Positions 46,217 through 58,200 of a stretch of DNA of 64,000 nt are shown piece by piece. Made by a program: the position numbers and the translations under genes. The DNA is from Lepidostoma basale. Lineage: Eukaryota > Arthropoda > Insecta > Trichoptera > Lepidostomatidae. Location: contig JAHDVF020001252.1 in assembly GCA_022606425.2 (NCBI GenBank), forward strand, positions 1,364,001-1,428,000, in the 5' to 3' direction. Position 1 is the first letter of the stretch, and the number at the start of each line of letters is the position of its first letter. The notes below the pieces were generated by a model. The model searched no databases, was not told where the DNA came from, and saw only the letters and a program-made list of their open reading frames with translations.

Positions 46217-49200
46217 GTTTGTATATTTTATGATTTTGTGCGACGTACTGTATGGAATGAAAAATGATGAATCATTTATATTTTAATGATATTTCTTGAT
46301 GATGAGTCAGACATTTAATATCACTACATATTTTACAAGTCATTTGGATTACGTACTAATGCAATCCTTCTATAATGGTTTTCATCGATTTTTCTTCTTC
46401 ACAGATTCAATCCCAAGTGTCATCTGGTTATCTCATTTCTTTAAAAGCTCCTGAAATTTCGTTCATTGTCTTATTTTTTTTTACAAAACCGTTCTTGGCG
46501 AGATTTCTAAAAAAAAAAACAGTTTCTAGCGCTGCAGCGCGCTGTACGATTGGGAGTTTCGGAATGTTCGGTCCGTTTTTTGTATGAAAATCGCATTTAT
46601 TTGAAAGGCAAAAAGAGTGTAGAGCGGAATAAGGTGTTATGAACAAAATAATGAAAAGATCGCTGCGTTAGTTCGAGCATATGGAACGCATGGATGTAAA
46701 AAGAATGGTTAAGAAAGTATACATTATTGATGAAAATGGATTTCGGAGTCGAGATAGACTGAGGAAAATCATAGCATGACCAAATTGATCAAATTACAAA
46801 GGTTGGTCTTGTTAGAAGTCGGAGAAATCGACTTTCGTGTATGACCCGTTGTATGAATGTGGAGGAAGCTAGAGAGATGTGTCAGGAATGGGTAGTGTGG
46901 CGGTCCATTCTCTCTGCTTACCCCTGCGGAGAAACGACGTGATGGTTTGTTGTTGTAGTTCAATGCACTTTTTGCATAGTATTTCTAAATAACTATTATA
47001 ATATGATAATTTTATCATTAACTAATATTTTCAAAGTGACACTTATCGAAAACGTCACTTTGGAAATACAAGTACGATATAATATTTATCAGTAAAGCCA
47101 ATCTTTTAATCTAGAACCAATTGTAATTATGTAAGCATGCCTATCAGAAAGTACACTTGTATCTTCTCTGCCAGTGAGTACGACACTTCCTGAGGTCCCC
47201 AAATTATAGATCCTTACTCCAAAACAGTTCTTACCACTAATTTGTAAAAAAAACGCTAAAAGGTTTTTTTCTTCTTCTAGCCTGCTTCGAGAATTCTCAA
47301 TTATTTGTTTTCGTTATTTTTATTTATTTTGACTTTAGTTTTCTATGGATTTAACGATAATGGTTACTTTTAAAAACTTCTATGTACGACTTCATTAATT
47401 TTTTGCAGGGTATTTTGAGGGCAGAAATCCCGTTGTGATGGTGATGGAACCGCGTTTGATAAACGCTGTTTTGACGAAAGACTTTACACACTTTTCAAAT
47501 AAAATCAATTATGGACGAAAATCAATAATTCAGATTCACAAAATGATCTTGTTTTTAGAGGTACTTAAATTTTAATAAGTTATCATAATTAATATATCAA
47601 ATATACCGGTTTAAATTAAGACAAGTATCATAGATCGTTTAATTTAAAAATGATGAATTGATACATTGTTCATTCATATGATTTCAAAAACTTTGGAAGG
47701 ATAAAATACGTATATTTCGATAATACTCGTATGTTGACAAAGCATAGGTGAGTGGAGAGGGATATTGAAGCGTTGGGGCACATAATAAAGTGAAGGGTGC
47801 CCTCATAGAGTTCATTGGAAACGATAGCCTATACAAACAAGCTAAAATTGCAGTACACTATGGTGTTATTGCACCGAACCTTATATATGGAAATGAAACT
47901 GTCTACGTAGGACTTAAATGTGAAATGGCAGGACAAACGAACAAATGACAGCATACTTGCTGAGGTCAATATGACAAATATTGAGGCTGCCATTATTCAA
48001 AAACAACTGCGCTGGGCTGGTCACGTCATCAGAATGCCTGAGACAAGACTCCCAAGAAAGATTATGTACTCTCAGCTTACCCAAGGAAAACGCTCACACG
48101 GTGGTCAGAGGAAATGCTTTAAGGACTCCCTTAAAGGAAACCTATAAAATAACGATTCATAAAGACTAACATCGACTGTGATTGCTGGTAAAATACTGCA
48201 GAAGACAGATCTAGGTACATTAAACAACAGTACATAAAGGCACGCAAGACTTTGAAGCACCGCGCAGAGACGACGTTGCAGAGAGGAGGAGGAAGAGAAA
48301 GGAGAGACCACTGGGAGACGGTGACAGCTTTTCTACAAGCGCCTTTCCCTGTCCCAGTTGCCCAAGAATTTGTGGGTCCAAGATCGGGCTCTTCAGTCAC
48401 ATGCGCACCCACAACCGTGAAGGATAGTCTTCCTCGGACACGAGAATAAAAGTAGAATAAATGCTGTAGAAATGAGAACTCTCAGACGAGTGTGTAGAAA
48501 ATCGGTGTATGATAGAGTGTCGAATGAAAATGTATGATGTTTTTAAAAAGATTATTTACATTTTTATTTTATTTTCATTATTCATAAAATAATCTTTCAA
48601 TGTTTCTGTTTTCAGGGAGAAGAATGGAAGCGTGTTCGTGCTCGTCTGACCCCTACCTTTAGTTCAGCAAAAATCCGCGCCATGGACCCCTTAATACAGC
48701 AATGCTGTAGACAGATGATCTCGTTTTTGAACCAGAGACCACGTAATTATCTTTGATATTAAACTTGTGTGTAAAATATCTTATGGAACCCATAAGAAAT
48801 CTTTACTTAATGTTAAACAAATATGAACATTTTTATTAACCGTCGCGTTGCCATGTGGTCAATTGAGTTTCCACTGCCAATTTAAAGTTGATTTTCTTAA
48901 AACCTATGGACCCTAATATTATAAAAAAATTGTAATCCTCCATTGAAGTGTTCTCAATATTTCGTAATAAAAAAAAAGCAAAAAATTACTTCCTTCATCC
49001 CAAAAAAAAATATTTTCTAAGACTGCCCTCACCTTCATTCGTGTTAAGGTAGAATTTGTTTTGCTAATATTTACAACTTTATCAAAAGTGACAAATACTT
49101 ACTCGCTGTTTTGAACGTATTATAAATTATATCTTTGGCCTTTTCAATAGGTACGTAATAATACCGACTGTGGATGGAAACGCAGCACGCAACTTAATAA

Positions 49201-52200
49201 TATCAGAACTGTGAAAATATTAACACTTTACCAAAAGGGACAAATATTAATACGTACTCGTTGTCTTGAACGTACTATACATTTTGCCTAGGTGCCTTTA
49301 TCATACGTAAAATCTCGTAAAGTCTCGCCCCGCCGGCCGCGGCGCGGAGACATGTTTATACTTGGTGTCCAGTTGCTCGTATGCTGTGACGCATTCCATA
49401 TCAGAAATCGCATGGTTCCAGAAAAAAATTAATAATGATATGTTTTTCAAATAATCCATGTATGTTATAGATATCGATCTATTCCTAATGAAATTCCCTA
49501 CAAGATGACATAAATTAAATTTTGATTCATCGAGTCATATGCTTGATATTTAGATAAAGTTAGCGGTAAACTGAATTTACCACATGGGAGCGAGCCTTTT
49601 GTTTTGAACACGGTACGTTAAGGGTTAAAAGGCGTTTTCTTTATTTTGACAGCCGGAGACACGGAAATTGAACTAAAAATGTTGACTTGCCGATTTACAC
49701 TTGATCTAATTGGATGTACCGCCTTCGGAATAGATTGCGCTTCATTAAAGAATCCTGAAGCCGAATTTGTACAGGCAAGAACACAATATATTTCTTATCC
49801 CTTCATTTCACGATTTATATCATTTAAAAAAAATAGTCATTTGTTATCTGTTGCAAAATAGAACATTCGAAAAATATTTTTATATACTCGTAACGTTATC
49901 ATCAACAGAGAAGAGCCACAGGAATTTCGGAAAAATAGGTCTACAACTGATGCCATCTTTGTTGTAAGACAGATAAAAGAGAAGACGATCGAGTAGAATA
50001 AGCCAGCTTTCGTATGTTTCGTCCATCTGACTAAGGCATTCGATCGAGTGAGACTTAATGACGTAATGGATGTCCTGTTGGGAAGAAATGGAACTCACAA
50101 CGTCATAAATACCATACGACAACTCAATACAAATACAAACACTAAAATAAGAGTTGACGAAGAACTGCCCAAATCCATAAAAACTGCAACAGGAATAAGA
50201 CAAGGAGACAGTTAGAGCCCATTTCTTATCAACCTTATTATGGACGAAATAATAGGAGATGTAATATAATAATAATGAATTGGATAATTTATAGAGCGCC
50301 ATTTTTATGAATTACTAATCTCAAGGTGGCTGGCGCAACATCACTTGGTTTGGGATACTGCATAGGCAAGGATGTAGTGAGCGTCATATGCTACGCGGAC
50401 GATGCTGCACTGATAGCAGAATCGAAAGACTAACTGCAAAGGCTTTTAAATATTATATATTTCAGACATTGGCCGCCAATTTCAATATGATGATCTCAGT
50501 TGAACAAACAAAAACCATGACATTCAAAAGAACCCTTAGGATGCAGGTTATCCATAAAATACAAAATGCTGGAGCAGGTTGCGAAGTTGAGATATCTGCG
50601 AATGGATCTGCTCGGTAAAAATGATCTTGTCAGTGAAATAATGGGACAAGTCAACAAGGCTTCGGCGGTATCAGACTGTCTCAAGGAGATCATACGGAAG
50701 AACAAGTATATGAGAACTGACAGTAACATCAGAAAAATCAAGACCTGCGTAAGGGCTATACTAAAAATATAGCATTGAGACCAAAGCGGATACCACAAGA
50801 ACGAAGGCTAAAGTGCGGGTGACAGAGAAGCGGACGCTGAGCGGACGCTGACCATGTCTGACAAATTTTTGGAAGTTGTATATATGTTAAAGTCCTACAC
50901 CAGATTTCACATGTCAGTTTCAATGCGCCATCTATGAAGATTTTGATTATATTTGTTAATATCTAAGATTACTCTATATATAATCTACATAATAACATCT
51001 ATGGAGATTTATGTTTATTAAGCATTAAGCAGAACATCTTTTTAACACAATGTAAAAGGCTACCCCGCCATTAGCGCATTGTTAGAAGCCGCCTGGAGAT
51101 GTCACTCCTATCTATATGCCAAACTTTAGACCAGATATGATAACAATATTTTTTTGGATGTATACATATACTTGTATACGAATCCAGTATTCGTATACAA
51201 GTATATGTATACATCCAAAAAAATATTATAAGTGTTGTTATAATATTTGTCCACAATAATAATGTTTTTTTGTTTGTTTCTTTATTATAGAAAGCTGAAG
51301 CTGTATTTACTAATTCTCGGCTAAGTAACTTTTTTCTTTTCTTATTTGGGGGACTTAGCAAATCGATGTTGAAGTACATGCCGGTCAGTATGTTTAACTC
51401 TAAATCCTTGCTCTATCTCTGTGACGTCATTTCTAGTGTCATGAAGGACAGAGAACTGGATCCCACGAAAAGGTAATTTTTCTTGAACACTGATGTAAAA
51501 CTCCACACTCAATAATTAATACTGATCACTGTCAAGGTATTATCAAATATTATTTAATAATACCTTAACAAGGAAAAAGTGTCAGTCCCGTTAAATATAA
51601 TAAAACTTCTTGAAAACACGTTTTCATTCATACTAATTAGGTAATTTTAGATATCGGCCATTTTATATGTATTATGGTGATTTTTTTTGTTTTTTTTATC
51701 GTATTTATAAATTTTCTAAACAAAGATAAGTGGACAATAATGTTTCGAATAGATAAAAAAATATATTATATAATTTTACTTATTTATCACATCTTCTTCT
51801 TCTTCTTCGATGACCCTACAGCCCATATCGAGCCTTAGCCTCCAGTATTCTTCGCCTCCAACTCCTCCAACTCCTCCAACTCCTCCTGTCCTCCGCTTCG
51901 ACCCTCCAATCTGACACTCTTAACAATCTTGCTCCATCTCTCCCAACTTCATCCTCCCATCGCAGCATTGGTCGTCCGATTGGTTTTTTACCACCTGGGT
52001 ACCATTCCAGCAATCTTTTTGGGGTTCGCGATGACGGCATCCTCTGCACGTGACCGGCCCATCTAAGTCTATTTAGTCTGACCTGTGTGGAGAGACTGGG
52101 AGCTTTGTAAATATTGTACAGCTCGTCATTATGCCGCACTCTCCAGCCTTCACCGTCATTCACAGGCCCCAGAATTCTGCGCAGTACCCTTCTCTCAAAA

Positions 52201-55200
52201 GTATCCAGTCGCTCTGCGGATTTTGCTGTCATTGTCCACGCCTCACATCCATAGGTCACTACTGTTCGGATGATTGTTTTATACAGGGTGATTTTGGTTT
52301 TCCAGTGTACGTTTCTTGATTTGAGCGCTGGTAGTAGAGAGAAGAATGTTTTGTTACCAATTGTGATTCTTCTTTCTTTTTTATCACATTAAAGGTAAAA
52401 CCGACGAACTATTACGAATTCATAAATATGCAATATTATAAATTTGATTACATCTTTCAATTCCAGTTAAATCGTTCACGTATTAATGATCGTTAATTCT
52501 TTTTTTTGTACTCTTCTTCTTTCTGTGAGGTGGATTCTCACCTGTCCTTCAATATTTAAGGATGTCTTCCACGAGAACGAGTCCCGTAAATCTGATTATG
52601 TAGTGCAATATAAGGGAGTCAGGGGTGTCCGTTCATTGGACGGGACCGTACCAGTCTCTCCTTCGCTATTTACTCTATCATTTAATATCCTCTTTACATA
52701 TCTCTCTATACTTCACATATGTCTCTCTACTTCACATATCTCTCTAATTCTGGTGTTCCACACGTAATCTCTCAGTGTCTTGACTCCTATCGTCCTCAAT
52801 GTCTTCATCTAGGCTAGGTGCTAGGCTACCAGTCACTCGAGAGGAGACGAGACATTCACTTGGGTGTTCATTTCTTTCGACTGATAGGCGGTTGTATACA
52901 CAACTCAGAAATCCTGAGTGATGTAGGTCTGTTCGTCCCTGATAATTATCTTCGACAAAGGGGCCATAGATTGTTTTTTCTCCCACGATGCAGAACCAAC
53001 CTGCCAATGGTTATGCCGGTAGGTAGAGCATTATCTTTGCTTAATCGTATCACCTCGGAGTTTGACATATTTAGTGATAGTTTGGCTCATCTGTAGAAAG
53101 TACTATCTTTATTATAATTGTATGGTATATTTATTTTATTAATTTGTCGTGCATCTTATGTTTCTCGCTCTTTTTTATTAATCTATTATGTATTACTTAT
53201 TATTGTGTATCTCTAACTTGTATCTTTAGTGTATTGGAAAAAAAATTCTGTAATGCTTTAGATATGTTTAAAATAAATAAATGAAATGAAATGAAAACTC
53301 AGAGGTACTCGGAACTTCTTTGGTCCTGACTGTGTCTGCCCTTCCCTCAACATCATATTTTATTATTGGTCTTAAGTTATCACCTAACTATTAAGGGTCA
53401 TGTTTCTGTTTGTCCATAATTATTATATTATATTTTCCATATATTTTGAATTGTAACAAATAAAAACTCGATTGTTAATATTTATATGATTTTTCACAGA
53501 CGCAAAGATTTTTTACAATATCTTATGGATTCAGGACAAAACGAAGATACCAGCAGTGAAAAGAAGGGTATGTATGAATATGAATATTTCATTATTCTTA
53601 AAAATGGTACATAATTACGAAGCAACTCTTTATTGAACCCTCACTCTCAAATCAAGGCTGATAGGTAAAAAGAATGGTCCATCAGATAATATACTTGAAT
53701 CCTTAATAGATTCCCCGTACATTCATTAACAATATTAACACAAATGGTGGATCCAGAGAGCATGGCGATAAGGTCGTCTTGTGGTCAGGGGTACCACAAG
53801 AAAGAGGAGAGCAGAATAAATGCGGTAGAAATGAGGTTCCTAAGACGCATGTGTGATAGAACGATGTACGACATAATCTCAAATGCTGATATTAGAAAGG
53901 AATGTAGAGCAAAAGAAGGTATTATGAACAAAATTATGAAAGGATCGCTGCGTTGGTTCGGACATTAACGATGTAAATGGAGTAAGGAGTCAAAGTAGAC
54001 CAATGTTGGTCATGTCAGAAGCCGGAAGAATCGACATGCGTGTATGACTCGCTGTATGAATGTGGAGGAATCGAGAGAGGTATGTCAGGATAGAGTAGTG
54101 TGGCGGTCCATTATTTCTGTCTACCCCTGCGGGGAAATGGCGTGATGGTTTGTTGTTGTTGTTGTGAAAACAGTTGTTTGTAATGGAGAGGGATATCAAA
54201 TGAAGGGATGGCACAGGCAACAATGCAAATGGTGAGCTTAATGCTGCCATTGTAAATAAGACTATACTGAAATGAGTTATTATGACAGTGCACAATGGTA
54301 TTCTAGTGTCTACCCTCATATATCGAAGTGAAGCATAGAACTATCAAAAGAAGGCCGGAAGTGAAATAAGCTTTCAACATTTTCTATCATGGGCTCTCTG
54401 TTACCATCCACGACCCGCAAGTTGGATCACATCATCCATCCATGTTTTTGTGGTCTTCCTGTGCCTGTTTTGTGGTTCCAAGGCCTCCAATTCAGGAATC
54501 AAGGTGACCATCTGATCTCAACCTGTCTCGATACATGCCCGACCCACTCCCATTTCAGCTTCGCCGGTTTTTTGCGACGTCGGTAACCTTTGTTCGACAT
54601 CTTCTATACTCATTTCTACTTATATCACGTAGATCTGATAGAATTAAACGTGTAATTAATATAAATTTCTAAATTTAAACAAAATTATTTTTGAATACTA
54701 TACGTATATAATTGTAAAATATTATACGAAGATGTAAATTATTTGGAAACAGAATATGGTTGTCGAGGCGTTTACAGGACTTATGACCTGTCATTGGTTT
54801 GGTTAAGCGATCGCTTTATGTAATACAACATTCCCCATTCCGCCTTTCTACGAACACCGCGTCTGACAATTATTTTAAAGTTGTATAAATGCTATCATGT
54901 TGAGGAACATTTCACATATTTAAGTTCAATCTACACTAGCATTAAGCTAAATTATTAAATTATTTTCTTTTCTTTTTTTATAACTATCGATGTTTTTTTA
55001 GTAATGGACGATGTGATGATCAAATCTCAAGCCTTGGGATTCTTCGTAGCTGGATCCGAGACCTCTAGTACGACCCTTAGCTTCGCTTGTGCCGTCATGG
55101 CACACACGCCGGACCTTCAGGACAAGTTGCGTAATGATATCCAGGCGGCGGTGGAAAAGGCTCCGGATCTTTGCCCTTATGACCTCGTCAATGAAATACC

Positions 55201-58200
55201 TCTCCTGGAAAAAGTGTTGTGTGGTAACCTATATTTCTATCTATAATTTTTACTGTAATATTTATCATCTTTATGATACAAATCCATGCACCCTGTAAAA
55301 TATTTGGTTTAATTATTTTTTGTCTGTCATTGACGTCGATATTTCAACTTTATGTTGGATATTAAATTGTTATCGTTGCTTCAAGTTTCATAATAAAATA
55401 AAAATTTCAATGTGTCTTGTAAAACATTTAAAATATAGAAAATCTATTATATATAAATTTACAGTTTGAAGTTGATTTAGAAATAGCATCTCAAAATTGT
55501 ATGCACAACAGTTGCCAATTATTTGACATATGTTGCAAATGTTAATTAAAATGCTGCCTATTTTTAGTATCATTGTCTATTTTTTGTTGTCTTCTTCTTC
55601 TTCTTTTTGTCCTGTCACCTCCGTGGTGCATAGGGCCTCAAGGAATCTTCTCCACCCGACTCTATCGCATGCCTGATGCCCAACATAATCCCAAGTAAGG
55701 CCTGCTGCCTTAACCTCGCCCTGCAGGGTTCTTCTCCAGGTGGCTCTAGGTCTGCCTCGCTTTCTCTTTCGCCCCATAGGAGACCAGTCTAGTGCACCCT
55801 GAGCGATGCAGGCTGAGTTCCGTCTCAGAGTGTGACCGATCCACTGCCATTTGCGTCTAGCAACTTGTTCTCTAATTGGCTTTTCGCCTGCCATGGTCCA
55901 GAGAACGGTATTTGATACTGTTTGGGGCCAATAGATTCTGAATATTGAGCGGAGGCACCTATTTATAAACACCTGGAGTTTACCAATTACACACAGCAGT
56001 ACGCTTTAAACGCTACTGCTGAATACTTGGAGATCAAGCTTTCTCGAAATGATACCGGATCGCCATACAGGGCGAAGCATAGCGAAAGCTCCCCTTGCCT
56101 TGTTAAGTCTGCTGGCTACATCTTCCTCCGTACCTCTTGAACCTGCTATCATACTACCGAGGTAGCAGAAGCTGGTCGTGGTCACAAGGGGGACACCGTG
56201 GAGAAAGATTGGGGTGGAGTCATTAGTGGCCACTCATAGGTCTACTGTCTTGGACATGTTAATCTTGAGATCTACTTTTGCCGCTTCCTCGTGAAGTCTA
56301 CAAAGCTTCCGCTCTGCATCCACTCGGTTTATCGAAAGCAAACAGAGGTCATCAGCATAATCCAGATCCTCCAACTGGGTATCACGTATCCATGGAATGC
56401 CACGAGGACCGTCGAAAGAACGGCACAACACATCCTCCAGCACCACTATGAAGAGCAGGGGTGATAGTAAACATCCCTGTCGCACTCCCGCACTCAGTTT
56501 GATGGCCTCGGAGAGTTTGCCCTGGTGCACTACACGACAAGAACAACCGTCATACATTGCCCTGATGACATTCACAATTTTCCGTGGGATTCCTTTGCGA
56601 ATGAGAGTTGACCAGATTGAAGTCCACGATAATGTATCGATGGCCTTTTCAAAGTCGACGAATTTTAGGTACATGCTGTACTGCCATTCAAAGGCCTCTT
56701 AAATTATGATGCGGAATGTATTTATGTGCTCAACGCAAGACCGGCCACTTCGGAAGCCAGCCTGTTCCTCTCGCATACCTTCTTCGAGTGCACTAGTCAT
56801 TCTCCTCAATATAATTCTCACAAGGATCTTTGTATTGTATTGTAGATATGAATAATATTTTTAAAGATATTTTTCATTTTGCCAAGTACAAAAATGTCCT
56901 ACCGATACAGGCGTAATTTCACATGTTTATTACCACGATCAAACGCCTCAAAAACTATTATAAGTCTTTCGTGGTTGTGGGTCCTCATGTGACTGAAGAG
57001 TCGAATTCTGGACTCACACTCTTTGGAGCATCAAGAGCAGGGGAAGATGTAGTCAGTAGAACTGCCGCTGTATCTTGATGATCTTTCCTTTCACATTCTC
57101 CTCTCTGCTGCGTCGTCTATGCTCTATGCTGTAATGTTCTGCATGCCTTTACGTACTAATATTCTACACCTAGGTCTGTCTTATCTATCTTATAGTTTTA
57201 TCGTTTTTATAAAGAATTTTGACAGGTGTAAAAATAAAATTTTCATTTGTTCCAATGACAATTTGAATAATTTTTTCAATATTATTTTAAAGTTCTTGCT
57301 GGTTGAGTGCCTAATTACAGCTAATTTAAAAAACGGTGGATACGTGTAACATAAATTAAATAAACACAAAAGTCCGGATCGTCCATGTCAACATTTGCAA
57401 CATCGAAAAAAACATTATGTGTTATTACATTATGTGCTAAATTAAAAAAAAACGGTGGATTCGTGGAACATAAATTAAATAGACAATATGTGCACCATCT
57501 AAAAAGAACATTTTGTACTAAATTATTATTTATTTTATATTATTTGTTTAAGATTTATTTTGTGGATGTTTAACGATCGAAGTGTGCGCGGGAAATGCCT
57601 ATTGGTGGCGATGAGGTTCGCAACCCATCACACCGCGTCTCCCGCGGGGCGAAAAGATAGGGATGGAGTGCCGCATCAGTAAATGTGTGACAGTCCATTC
57701 TTTCTGCCTACCCTTTCGGGGAGATGGCGTGATGGTTAGTTAGTTAGTTAATTAGGTCTGTCTTCTGCAATCTTTTCCCAGCATTCCCATGTTTAATAGT
57801 TATATTAAACATGTGAATGCTGGGAAAATATACCTAAAATATTTACCACGGATGTTAATCCGTGGTAAATATTTTAGGAATATATTTATATAAACCATAT
57901 CAAGAACCAATATTTTTATATGTACATTATTTTCAAGAATGATAAATCACGATGGTATATATTTTTTGTAGAAACGTTAAGATTGTATTCGCCTCTACCC
58001 AGACTTGAGAGGGCGTGCTCAAAAGAATACCAGTTCCCCGATAGTGATGTGAGGATCAATGTTGGAGATTCCTTAGTGGTGCCGATACCTCAAATAATGA
58101 GAGACCCGCAGTACTTCCCCGATCCAGAGGCGTTTGACCCAGAGAGATTTTCCCCCGAAGAAATAAAAAGAAGGCCAAACGAAGTCTTTATGCCTTTTGG

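Noticed and set aside
49775..49861. Extension of P450 exon 4 through the open frame to the stop at 49861
   Set aside because: The extra residues do not resemble any P450 and would truncate the protein; splicing at 49774 restores the family sequence in exon 5.
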